From an uncultured Bacteroidia bacterium (GTDB lineage Bacteria; Bacteroidota; Bacteroidia; Bacteroidales; Prolixibacteraceae), in contig CAIVMQ010000085.1 in NCBI GenBank assembly GCA_903907075.1, positions 22,225 to 86,224 of the forward strand: a stretch of 64,000 nucleotides of DNA. Reading direction: 5' to 3'. The notes beneath the pieces were generated by a model. It did no database searches and was not told the DNA's origin. It saw only the letters and a list, made by a program, of their open reading frames with translations. Of the stretch, positions 25,662-34,197 are shown piece after piece (within the stretch, counting starts at the first letter, position 1; every line of letters starts with the position of its first letter). The position numbers and the translations under genes are program-made.

Positions 25662-26382
25662 ATGGATTGGCGGAGGACTAGGGTTTACTCTGGGTGGACC
25701 TTTAGGTGCACTAGCAGGGTTTTTTCTAGGCTCATTTTTTGATGAAGCAGAGGTCATACACGTACAAGCTGGATCGGCAACAAATCGGAGAAGTCAGATT
25801 ACTCAGGGTGATTATATGTTTAGCCTCTTGGTGTTAGTTACAGCTGTATTAAAGGCTGACGGAAAGATACTTCGTTCTGAGTTAGACTATGTAAAGGAAT
25901 TTCTTATTCGAAGTTTTGGAAGTGAGGGTGCAAAACAAGCCTTAATTATTCTAAAAGACCTGACTCAACAAAATATTCCTGTTACCGATGTTTGCACACA
26001 AATAAGAAAGTTTGTTGATTACTCTTCCCGGCTTCAGTTAATACATTTTCTCTTCGGTGTTGCAAACGCGGATGGATCAGTTCATCAAGATGAACTATCA
26101 CTGATTAAGCATATATCAACAACTTTAGGAGTATCTAAGGCGGATTATACCTCATTGGAAGCCATGTTCGTCCCTAAAACAGATTGGGCATACGACATCC
26201 TAGAGATTGAAAATAAAGGAACCAATGAGGAAGTTAAGAAAGCGTATCGAAAAATGGCTCTTAAATATCATCCCGATAAAGTAAGTTACCTGGGAGAAGA
26301 TGTTCAGAAGGCAGCCAATGAAAAATTCCAAAAACTGAATGAGGCCTATCAACTTATTTGCAAGGAACGGGGAATGAATTAA
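25645..26382 (+). CDS. TerB-like and DnaJ-domain co-chaperone (DjlA-like)
   Basis: This 245-residue protein opens with a glycine-rich segment (GGLGFTLGGPLGALAGFFLGS, residues 10-30) that may contact the membrane. A TerB-like helical domain occupies about 55-170 (KADGKILRSELDYVKEF and ANADGSVHQDELSLIKHI are two metal-binding-like DG repeats). A C-terminal J domain (about 180-242) has the HPD motif at 209-211 in LKYHPDK. The domain order resembles DjlA/TerB-J proteins that stimulate DnaK. It overlaps the end of coaE by 17 bases, so it is probably translationally coupled. Confidence 0.87.
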   Translation: MAKLGKWIGGGLGFTLGGPLGALAGFFLGSFFDEAEVIHVQAGSATNRRSQITQGDYMFSLLVLVTAVLKADGKILRSELDYVKEFLIRSFGSEGAKQALIILKDLTQQNIPVTDVCTQIRKFVDYSSRLQLIHFLFGVANADGSVHQDELSLIKHISTTLGVSKADYTSLEAMFVPKTDWAYDILEIENKGTNEEVKKAYRKMALKYHPDKVSYLGEDVQKAANEKFQKLNEAYQLICKERGMN

Positions 26383-26482
26383 TAAAGTAGGAACTTATTC
26401 CAAAGAAATTTAGACTATTAAATAATCCTAATTAGCAATAGTGAGACGAAAATAAGTAACCATAAATTTCAAACGAATTTTC

Positions 26483-27106
26483 ATGAAAATATCAATTCTC
26501 ATAGTTGTATTCCTGGCCTTGGGACATTCTACTTATTCCCAAGTACCGAAGACATTAGATTTTGGTTTTAAAGGTGGAATAAATTCGAGTCAACTAATAA
26601 CTTCAGATGGAACAATTAGTTCCGTTAAGTACACTAATTTTACCACACCGGCCAAATCTGGTTTTAATTTGGGTTTATTTGCCCGTTTAGGGGGCAAAAG
26701 AGTCTATTTTCAGCCCGAACTTCTCTATTGTCTGAAGAATGGTGAATCTGTAAGTGGGTCATTGATTCAATCATTAAAATCTACCAGTATACAGATTCCT
26801 ATTTTACTTGGATATAAATTAATTAATTTAAAATTTGTATCGCTGCGTGCGGTCGCAGGACCAGCACTCTCATATTCATTGGGAGAAAATAAACTCTTTT
26901 CAAGTATGACTCAATTAAACCTAATCCCAATGAAAAATAGCAATTGGGCCTGTCAATTAGGTGGGGGGATTGATATTCTAATGTTTACCTTTGATCTTCG
27001 ATATGAATGGGGAATTTCGCCACTTTCCGGATTAAGCACTCCCGATATTGGAATGAGTAATAAATTAAAGCTGTGGACCTTCTCTATGGGAATTAAATTT
27101 ATTTAA
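26483..27106 (+). CDS. Outer-membrane beta-barrel protein (porin-like, PorT-type)
   Basis: This 207-residue protein has a signal peptide (1-19, ending STYSQ) and then an eight-strand-type barrel. FGFKGGINSSQLI, the YFQPELLYCLKNGES strand, SIQIPILLGYKL and the VAGPALSYSLG segment are typical of Bacteroidota outer-membrane beta-barrel proteins of the PorT family. It ends in a MGIKFI strand. No substrate can be predicted. It stands alone, 100 bases after the DnaJ-like gene and converging with the phosphatase gene. Confidence 0.8.
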   Translation: MKISILIVVFLALGHSTYSQVPKTLDFGFKGGINSSQLITSDGTISSVKYTNFTTPAKSGFNLGLFARLGGKRVYFQPELLYCLKNGESVSGSLIQSLKSTSIQIPILLGYKLINLKFVSLRAVAGPALSYSLGENKLFSSMTQLNLIPMKNSNWACQLGGGIDILMFTFDLRYEWGISPLSGLSTPDIGMSNKLKLWTFSMGIKFI

Positions 27107-27142
27107 TACAATTCAGCTCAATATCGCTTAGCTCTAATATTC

Positions 27143-29122
27143 TTATCTATTTGAATTTTGACCAATAAACTTAATAGCAACCAGTGTTCTATCATCATGA
27201 ATTTCTGTATTACCGCGAAAATGGTCAACAGCAAGGAATGCCGTATTTACAATTTTCTCAGCAGAGCTATCACTAACTAATTTAATCGCCTTCACAAGCC
27301 CTTCTAAACCAAAAAAATCTCCGTTGTTATTCATTTGTTCTGTTACACCGTCTGTAAAAGTTATTAATGACTCGCCCGGTAATAACCTAATTCGACTTTC
27401 AGAATAGTTTATTTGGCGTTTAACTCCAACAGGGATTCCATGAGCATGGATAAGTGACTCTTCAATTGAATTATTACGCAAAATTAAAGGATAAGGGTGC
27501 CCTGCGTTGCAGTAAACCAATTCACCGGATTTTAAATCTAATTTTGCAATAAAAACTGTTGCGAACATTTCTGAATCGTGCACCAACGTAAGAGCTTCAT
27601 TTAATGACTCCATCATCATTCCAAGACGCGAATTATCATTTGCAATACTTCGTATGAAAGTTCTGGTCATCACAGAAAACATTGCTGCAGGAATCCCTTT
27701 CCCTACAGTATCAGTTATTGAAATAAATAACTGGTTTTCATTCAATAAAAATAGGTCAAATAGATCACCACCTACAATCTTAGCCGGAATTAATTTCCCA
27801 AAGCAATCAAAATCAGTACGGTCTGGGAAAAGGGGGAAATTAGTAGGCACCATCCCCATCTCTATATCTCTGGCCAATGTTAACTCCTTTTCAATCTCTT
27901 TTGTATAAGATGAACTCTTGATCGAACTCTCGCTATAGATCGCAAGGCGATCTTTGATCATTTCCATATTGGATGTTAAGGAATTAATATCATTTTTACG
28001 CACGTCAGTATGCTTTTTTGTTAGTTGCCAAATCAGCTTACTATCAGATAATAGTTTCGGATCATTGGTATTAATTTCCCTTTCAAATTCTGCCGACTCA
28101 ATGATTTTTCGTGTATCGTTGGCTAAAATGGTAATCGGGGAAACTAATTTCATAGAGAAATAAATGATAATCGCAGCTGCCACAGACCCTATAAAAAGTA
28201 ACAAAGGGATAAGAAACAGCAATTGTCTGACAAGATCGGAAATAAAAAATTCTTCAGGAATTGCAATAATCGTAAACCAATTGGAAGAATTAATTGGCCA
28301 ATAGACGATTACTGTTGAATCGAAATCCTTATTTTCTAACCTGACTAAACGATTTCCGGATTGATGATTAGCCAATAACTGAATAATATCTAATTTTGAA
28401 TTTTTTAAATATTTAATAACTGAACCGATATCGTTACCCGTATGTGCTTGATCGGGATCATATACAATCTTATTTTTGTCGTTTAATACTACTGCATATC
28501 CAGCCTTGATCATAGCTTGATTATTTAGTTTTTGCAGATGAGTATTAAGCTCTACCGCACAAAAAAATACAGCATGAATTACCAATCCATTATCTTGAAA
28601 TTCAAATGGATAGGCAAATATTACGGCACGTGAGCCTATTTGGGAATCAAAATACGGGGTACTCCATTCTGCTTTTTCACTTACGAACATTTTTTCTATC
28701 CAACTATTGGTTAATAGGTCAGATGTTATGAATCGTTTAGTATTCAAAATTATGTTCCCATGCGAGCGAAACAATGTAAATTCCGATTTTATCGATTTAT
28801 CTGTATTTGAAAGTACAATTCCCATCGCATAGGTATTGGGTTGTCCATTAAAAACCAAACCCATATATTTTTGAAAATTATTTTGAATATTTTGTTGTTT
28901 AATATCCATAGCCAAATGTTCTGTAAATCGGGATGCGTTATCCATTGAATTCTCCACATCGTCAAGAATTTCACGCACCTCAAACTGAAGCCTGTACTGA
29001 TTACTTTCATATATTAGATTTCGGACATGGGAAAAACCCACAAGAATGAATATTCCTGAAAAAATAATCGCAGTAAATAAAAAATAAATACTTAGCCTAT
29101 AAAAAAGATTCTTAATTTTCAT
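27143..29122 (-). CDS. Membrane sensor PP2C-type (SpoIIE) serine/threonine phosphatase
   Basis: The 659-residue protein has a membrane segment at 8-30, an extracellular region to about 298 with Cache-like features (SRAVIFAYPFEF, VVLNDKNKIVYDP), a second membrane segment at 299-323, a HAMP-like linker, and a SpoIIE/PP2C catalytic domain at about 436-655. The catalytic motifs GGDLFDL (451-457), SITDTVGKGIPAAMF (468-482), NAGHPYPLIL (539-548) and FTDGVTEQ (589-596) contain the metal-binding Asp residues. Such proteins usually release anti-sigma factors by dephosphorylating STAS proteins; none is nearby. The signal sensed is unknown. A short inverted repeat lies upstream. Confidence 0.9.
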   Translation of the reverse strand: MKIKNLFYRLSIYFLFTAIIFSGIFILVGFSHVRNLIYESNQYRLQFEVREILDDVENSMDNASRFTEHLAMDIKQQNIQNNFQKYMGLVFNGQPNTYAMGIVLSNTDKSIKSEFTLFRSHGNIILNTKRFITSDLLTNSWIEKMFVSEKAEWSTPYFDSQIGSRAVIFAYPFEFQDNGLVIHAVFFCAVELNTHLQKLNNQAMIKAGYAVVLNDKNKIVYDPDQAHTGNDIGSVIKYLKNSKLDIIQLLANHQSGNRLVRLENKDFDSTVIVYWPINSSNWFTIIAIPEEFFISDLVRQLLFLIPLLLFIGSVAAAIIIYFSMKLVSPITILANDTRKIIESAEFEREINTNDPKLLSDSKLIWQLTKKHTDVRKNDINSLTSNMEMIKDRLAIYSESSIKSSSYTKEIEKELTLARDIEMGMVPTNFPLFPDRTDFDCFGKLIPAKIVGGDLFDLFLLNENQLFISITDTVGKGIPAAMFSVMTRTFIRSIANDNSRLGMMMESLNEALTLVHDSEMFATVFIAKLDLKSGELVYCNAGHPYPLILRNNSIEESLIHAHGIPVGVKRQINYSESRIRLLPGESLITFTDGVTEQMNNNGDFFGLEGLVKAIKLVSDSSAEKIVNTAFLAVDHFRGNTEIHDDRTLVAIKFIGQNSNR

Positions 29123-29138
29123 CTAAATGTTATTTGGA

Positions 29139-29162
29139 TTGACAAGGACAATCTTTTGTCAA
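29139..29162 (-). promoter_or_regulatory. Inverted repeat upstream of the phosphatase gene
   Basis: TTGACAA and its complement TTGTCAA are separated by 10 bases just upstream of the phosphatase start (29122). It could be an operator or a weak hairpin, but there is no further support. Confidence 0.2.
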
Positions 29163-29362
29163 ATAAAATGGCAAACTATGATTAATCTAATAATTTATGA
29201 ATTATCTAATTAAGGAGTCTCTACTCTGAAAAGAACTATTGATAAACATTCATAATAGATAAATAATTAAGATCCAAGAAAACTGAAGAGACAGATAATT
29301 AGCCAATAATTTCATCTAATATAGTGAAAAAAATAAGGAAATGAATAAAAAAATTCGGAAAT
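29163..29362. other. Untranslated spacer between phosphatase and fabG regions
   Basis: Part of a 356-base gap (29123-29478) on the minus strand. It is AT-rich, with no gene or RNA signature I can see. The inverted repeat sits at one end and the fabG terminator at the other. Confidence 0.4.
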
Positions 29363-29389
29363 AAAAAAGAGCTGATTACTCAGCTCTTT
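29363..29389 (-). terminator. Rho-independent terminator after fabG
   Basis: On the minus strand AAAGAGCTGA and TCAGCTCTTT form a perfect 10-bp stem with a four-base loop, followed by a run of T. It lies about 90 bases downstream of the fabG stop. Confidence 0.8.
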
Positions 29390-29478
29390 ATATGATTCTA
29401 ATTCGATAAATCTAATAGTATCTATAAATTAATCAGTTACACAATAGATAAATTCTATAGAAGGTTAATTAAAAGTTA

Positions 29479-30225
29479 TTAGGTATTCATTGCTCCACAT
29501 ACATTAATAACCTGTCCAGAAACATAAGATGAAAGATCGCACGCAAGAAACAAGGCCACTTTAGCTACTTCATCCGGAAGTCCACCACGACGCATAGGTA
29601 TTGACGCTTCCCATTGTTTACGGGCATCCTCAGGAATCTTAGCTGTCATTTCTGTGATAATGAATCCTGGAGCAATTGCATTGGAACGAATTCCTCTTGA
29701 ACCAAGTTCTTTTGCAATAGATTTTGTAAATCCAATAATACCAGCTTTTGAGGCTGAATAATTTGATTGACCGCCATTACCGCTTACTCCAACGACCGAA
29801 CTCATATTAACAATTGAACCACTACGTTGTTTAAGCATACTGGCCTGAACAGCTTTAGTAAAATTAAACACAGATTTAAGGTTGACAGTAATTACCGCAT
29901 CCCACTGATCTTCAGTCATGCGCATAAGTAATGTATCTTTAGTAATTCCTGCATTATTCACTAATACATCTACAGATCCAAAATCTTCGACAATTTTATT
30001 TACCACATTTTGTGAGTCTTCGAATTTTGATGCGTCAGATGAGTAGGCTTTTGCTTTCACACCCATTGCCAGCAACTCCGCTTCGGTTGCCTTTGCGATA
30101 TCATCATAAAAAAGATCAGTGAACGCGATGTTACATCCCTCTTCTGCAAACTTAATTGCAATGGCCTTACCAATACCGCGAGATGCTCCGGTAATAATTG
30201 CCGTTTTTCCCTCTAAAAGTTTCAT
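29479..30225 (-). CDS. fabG: 3-oxoacyl-[acyl-carrier-protein] reductase
   Basis: This 248-residue short-chain dehydrogenase/reductase reduces beta-ketoacyl-ACP in fatty-acid elongation, using NADPH. The Rossmann motif is TGASRGIG (12-19), NNAG at 90-93, the catalytic Ser143, Tyr156 and Lys160 (YSASK). The ending SSYVSGQVINVCGAMNT and the block PEDARKQWEASIPMRRGG are typical of FabG. It has its own promoter at 30248-30278 and a terminator, so it is monocistronic; no other fab genes are near. Confidence 0.92.
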   Translation of the reverse strand: MKLLEGKTAIITGASRGIGKAIAIKFAEEGCNIAFTDLFYDDIAKATEAELLAMGVKAKAYSSDASKFEDSQNVVNKIVEDFGSVDVLVNNAGITKDTLLMRMTEDQWDAVITVNLKSVFNFTKAVQASMLKQRSGSIVNMSSVVGVSGNGGQSNYSASKAGIIGFTKSIAKELGSRGIRSNAIAPGFIITEMTAKIPEDARKQWEASIPMRRGGLPDEVAKVALFLACDLSSYVSGQVINVCGAMNT

Positions 30226-30247
30226 TTTTCATAATTTTATTAGTTTG

Positions 30248-30278
30248 CAAAAATACTAATCTTTCTGAGAATTGTCAA
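30248..30278 (-). promoter_or_regulatory. Strong Bacteroidota-type promoter for fabG
   Basis: On the minus strand TTG (30278-30276) is followed after 20 bases by TATTTTTG (30255-30248), an exact match to TAnnTTTG. It leaves a short leader of about 15-20 bases before ATG 30225. Confidence 0.7.
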
Positions 30279-30469
30279 TTCTATTCAAAATGCATATAAT
30301 GACACCAATTTAATTTTTTATTTTAATAGATGCAATTCACTGAATAAATCAAAATTCTATGCGTTTGCAGTCACATCTTATTTAAATTCCCAACAACACA
30401 TTATCCAGTAACAATTAACCAATTTAAAATATGCTTTAACAATGATTTCAGTGAGAAATACTCTGGAAT

Positions 30470-31696
30470 TTAACAAATCTTATGAAGCCTTTGAAGCAGC
30501 GTAGGATGAGAATAGTGAAAAAAAACATATATTCTATGTGGCGTTAAATTGCTTAAATTATTTACTGACAATTTTTTCAAGGCCATAGCCAGCAGCTCTG
30601 CATTATACGTATCTTTTGCATATTGATCTGCCTCATATTCATTAAGTCTTGAATTATAATTAGTAAAAATACCTATCAAGATAGAAAGCGGGGTATAAAG
30701 TATTCCGAACGAAATAATGGATAAATGGAATCCTGGCACATTAGATCCGAGCACTTGTGCAAAAAGCACATTACTACTCACGAGCGAAAATAGGTAAAGC
30801 ATTAGAGCCGTTGAGATAAAGGAGAACAATAGAGATGAATAAATATGATGTTTTTTATAATGTCCAATTTCGTGAGCCAACACAGCAACTATTTCTTGAG
30901 TAGTTAAGTCGGCGATTAATGTGTCAAATAATACAATTCGTTTTTTACTTCCAAGTCCCGTAAAATAGGCATTAGCTTTTGTTGAACGTTTGGAGCCATC
31001 CATGACAAATATATTATCAACCAAGAAACCCGCTTTTTGGCTAAAATCGTTAATGGCAGTTTTGAGCTCACCTTCAGGTAGCGGAGTTTGCTTATTAAAA
31101 AGAGGTACAATCAATGTAGAATAAAAAAGGAGCATAAAAAGTGAGAATCCGGCTATTACCGTTAAAGCTAATAGCCAGAATAAATTAGCGGTAAAAAGGT
31201 ATAACCAAATAATCGTATAAAGGATACCTCCACCAACAAGTATGGCTACAATTAAACCTTTAAGTTGATCAAGAAAAAACAGCCGCTGGGTTGATTTATT
31301 AAATCCAAATTTAGATTCTATCCGAAAAGTATTAATCCACTTAAATGGCAGCGAAAGCAATTCACTACTTATCAAAAGAATAAAAAAATAAATCAGTGTA
31401 ATATGGATTGGATTATTTACCATTAGCCGAACAAAACCATCAAGCCATCCAAAGAACCCTATGGCGAATGCAAACAAAATGGTAAAGAAACCCACTGATT
31501 CGCTGATTAACGCAAGCCTATTTTTGGCTTTCTCATATTCAATAGATTGCTTATATTTCTCAAGATCATAAATTCCAATTAATTCATTTGGAAGCCCTAA
31601 TGACCATTGGGTTGTATTAAGATAATCCAGCCAACGATCAAAAATAAAGTTAACTATCAGAATAACAAGAATTGAATAATAGAGAAGCTGAACCAT
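30470..31696 (-). CDS. M48 family membrane metalloprotease (Ste24/CAAX protease type)
   Basis: A 408-residue membrane zinc protease with about seven hydrophobic segments. The zinc motif is HEIGH (275-279, His275 and His279, Glu276 as base); the third ligand is probably Glu353 in RLNEYEAD. The block GSKRSTKANAYFTGLG before it and LFDTLI are signatures of the Ste24/CAAX prenyl protease 1 group. The true substrates in bacteria are unclear; it probably removes damaged or misfolded membrane proteins. It is an independent minus-strand gene. Confidence 0.92.
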   Translation of the reverse strand: MVQLLYYSILVILIVNFIFDRWLDYLNTTQWSLGLPNELIGIYDLEKYKQSIEYEKAKNRLALISESVGFFTILFAFAIGFFGWLDGFVRLMVNNPIHITLIYFFILLISSELLSLPFKWINTFRIESKFGFNKSTQRLFFLDQLKGLIVAILVGGGILYTIIWLYLFTANLFWLLALTVIAGFSLFMLLFYSTLIVPLFNKQTPLPEGELKTAINDFSQKAGFLVDNIFVMDGSKRSTKANAYFTGLGSKKRIVLFDTLIADLTTQEIVAVLAHEIGHYKKHHIYSSLLFSFISTALMLYLFSLVSSNVLFAQVLGSNVPGFHLSIISFGILYTPLSILIGIFTNYNSRLNEYEADQYAKDTYNAELLAMALKKLSVNNLSNLTPHRIYVFFHYSHPTLLQRLHKIC

Positions 31697-31828
31697 TTAA
31701 TCAAATAATTTTTAGTGTTTTAAAAAAATACTATTAAAAATGTATGGGTTAAAGAATGAAATCTGGAAGTTTTGCCTTTTAGATTAAATAATAAGCCTTG
31801 TTTGATCTGAAAAGTGTTAATCAGAGGT

Positions 31829-32914
31829 TTAATACCGTTGTGTAGATTCCTTTTGCTTTATTTTCCTATTACGGTCTAGTTTCTTTAGATATTCATCAAC
31901 AGTACTGGTATAGAATGTTTTATATGATTTTAGTCCCCAATCAATTGCGAGATCTAAATTCCCAGTCATTTCGGAAGCAAGGGCAAGATTAAACTCAATT
32001 CTACTTCGTATCCGAAGAGACTTTTCATTTGTAAATTTAGTCCAAATGGCAGTAGCATCTTCCCATTTATTCAGTTTAATTAATGGAACAGCTAAGTCAA
32101 TATCCTTCCTGCCAGTTAAAAAATAAAACCGTTTATTCAACACGAAATTAGGGCTAATATAGTGTGCCATCTTGATGGCAGCGGCAACACCTCCGCCTAT
32201 TAATGCCTCTTTAGTATGAGGCATTTGCGTATATAAATCGTTTAGCGTATTACTATTTGCTTTCCAAAATATTGAATCACTTATTTGAAAGCGAATGGCC
32301 GGCTTACTACTACCTGATCGGTACAGTCGCCACTCTGAAAAATATTTAAGATCAGTAATGGCACTATATATTTCCATATTAGAGGGTTCAAAAGGTTTCA
32401 TTTCATATTTGGTAACCAATTGCTCCCTAAAACCCTCCAGAATTAATAATCCATTCACCTGATAATCCTTACAGAGGCTATTCACCGTTTCAATATCCAT
32501 TGTATGGTCGATATCTCCATAATCATTGCGCTCAACATTATAGGCAAATGGAATAACCACATCAAATCTGCCCGAATTAAAAAGAGTATTGGCAACCACA
32601 TGAATTAAAGTATCAGATGCTATAATATCCCTAAATATAGTATCTAATTGCATTTTATGATCTATAAGTATGTGCTCAAGTGAATCTGAATCGAGGTTCG
32701 AGAATTTCAAATTTAGGCTTCTGTTTAGCAATCCAAGGCTCTGGATATCATCTGCAATTGGGTATTCAGGAGAAATGGCACTCTCAATTTCGATACTTCT
32801 TAACGAAGAGCAAGCAACAGTTAAGAATAACATACAACTAATTAACAATGTCTTAACTATTGAAATATAAGCACTTACTCTATTCTTGTAAATTTTATCC
32901 CGAGAATATTCCAT
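31829..32914 (-). CDS. Bacteroidota-specific lipoprotein, DUF6340-like
   Basis: I start this protein at ATG 32914 (361 residues); a TTG upstream (32944) is less likely. A hydrophobic N-terminus ends at a lipobox (LFLTVAC, Cys35). The mature part starts SSLRSIEIESAISPEYPI and continues IQSLGLLNRSLNL, a form I recognise as the DUF6340 family of Bacteroidota. The end resembles TPR-like helices (NLALASEMTGNLDLAIDWGLKSY). No catalytic motif is seen. Function unknown; location probably the periplasmic face of the outer membrane. Confidence 0.75.
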   Translation of the reverse strand: MEYSRDKIYKNRVSAYISIVKTLLISCMLFLTVACSSLRSIEIESAISPEYPIADDIQSLGLLNRSLNLKFSNLDSDSLEHILIDHKMQLDTIFRDIIASDTLIHVVANTLFNSGRFDVVIPFAYNVERNDYGDIDHTMDIETVNSLCKDYQVNGLLILEGFREQLVTKYEMKPFEPSNMEIYSAITDLKYFSEWRLYRSGSSKPAIRFQISDSIFWKANSNTLNDLYTQMPHTKEALIGGGVAAAIKMAHYISPNFVLNKRFYFLTGRKDIDLAVPLIKLNKWEDATAIWTKFTNEKSLRIRSRIEFNLALASEMTGNLDLAIDWGLKSYKTFYTSTVDEYLKKLDRNRKIKQKESTQRY

Positions 32915-32957
32915 AAAAAAATTCCATGCTAGATTTGGATACAAATAAACTAATTTT

Positions 32958-34073
32958 TCAGGAATGAAATATTAACATTGGAATTTCAAGTCGAAACAAT
33001 AGCTCTTTTGTCACACTTGGTCTGAAAATAGAAGATAGTATATTTCTTTTATGTGAGGTAATAGCAATAATATCAATTTTATGCTCTGAAATATAATGCT
33101 CAATTCCTTGGGCAAGATTCTTATTTACAATTAAGCTAAAATCCATGGAAAGAGAATTATCCAACTGATATTTCTCCCTAAAATGGGATAAATCATAATT
33201 TATAAAAGGGTTGTTATCCGATTCATCAATATGAACTACATTAATATGGACATCGAGTGGTTTAGCTATTTTCAGTAGCTCCCGAATGGCATTTCCATCT
33301 GATATATCAAAATTAGTAGCATACATCAACCGCTTAAACATTGATTCTTTATAAGTTGAACAAACAGGGACAGCTAATATAGGAAGTTGACATTTGTTAA
33401 TAATTCCTGAGACAAAGCTACCAAGCCACCCCTCCCCTACTTTTTTACCCGAAAAACCAATAATAACCAAGTTATAGAAGCCTGCTTTGGCAAAGTCAAG
33501 AATCGACTCCTCTGCGATACCACCAATTAATTCGGTAGTTATTGAAATATCAGATAGTTTATGTATTGTCATATAATCATCTACCTTATCTTTAAAATCG
33601 CGCATTGAAACGCGCGCATTTTCAATAATTTCTGTAAGAGTATCAGCAATTGAGGTAGGAAAAGGATAAAAATGATCTGCAGCAATTGGATCGGTAACAG
33701 GATTAAAATAAACGTGAATTAAGGTAATCTCTGCCCTTTTTTGCAGGGCTACATGCAGAGCATAATATGCAGCATTAAGCGAACTAGATGAAAAATCAAC
33801 CGGCACAAGAATTTTTCTTATTGGGTTTAAACTTGAGATATTCTGATCCTTGTTTGATTGATTTTTTAGGGTTCCAATAAGTTCCAGTGCCTTTGAAGCA
33901 TTTTTTTCAACAACTTGAAGTTCAATCTGCCCACCAAGATGTGTTGCGGCCTCCACACTCATACCATGATCCAGTAAGTAGGATTCTATTCCTGCAGAAT
34001 CAAGCCATTGCTGTAATAAACTTGCCTGGTTAATATGGTCAAATATTGCAACTGTGATTAATTTATTTGCCAT
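32958..34073 (-). CDS. Tandem universal stress protein with N-terminal DUF2007 domain
   Basis: A 371-residue protein with three parts. Residues 1-72 resemble DUF2007 (VAIFDHINQASLLQQWLDSAGI, LGGQIELQVVEKNASKALELI), a small signal-transducing domain. Two UspA domains follow: KILVPVDFSSSSLNAAYYALHVA (about 88-110) with VIIGFSGKKVGEGWLGSF, then a second starting KRLMYATNFDISDGNAI and ending IAITSHKRNILSSIF. Only the first Usp domain has an ATP-type GX2GX9G-like segment, weakly. The combination suggests a stress-response protein of unclear mode. It is a stand-alone minus-strand gene with a single start ATG. Confidence 0.82.
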   Translation of the reverse strand: MANKLITVAIFDHINQASLLQQWLDSAGIESYLLDHGMSVEAATHLGGQIELQVVEKNASKALELIGTLKNQSNKDQNISSLNPIRKILVPVDFSSSSLNAAYYALHVALQKRAEITLIHVYFNPVTDPIAADHFYPFPTSIADTLTEIIENARVSMRDFKDKVDDYMTIHKLSDISITTELIGGIAEESILDFAKAGFYNLVIIGFSGKKVGEGWLGSFVSGIINKCQLPILAVPVCSTYKESMFKRLMYATNFDISDGNAIRELLKIAKPLDVHINVVHIDESDNNPFINYDLSHFREKYQLDNSLSMDFSLIVNKNLAQGIEHYISEHKIDIIAITSHKRNILSSIFRPSVTKELLFRLEIPMLIFHS

Positions 34074-34197
34074 TGTGAAATTTTTATAAGGTTAAATAAT
34101 CCACAACACCCTAAATTTAAGCACTAAATACAAACGCAGTTAAGCCGGAATGCTCTTATAAATATACGATATTATATAGTGAAATTAGAGCGAATGC

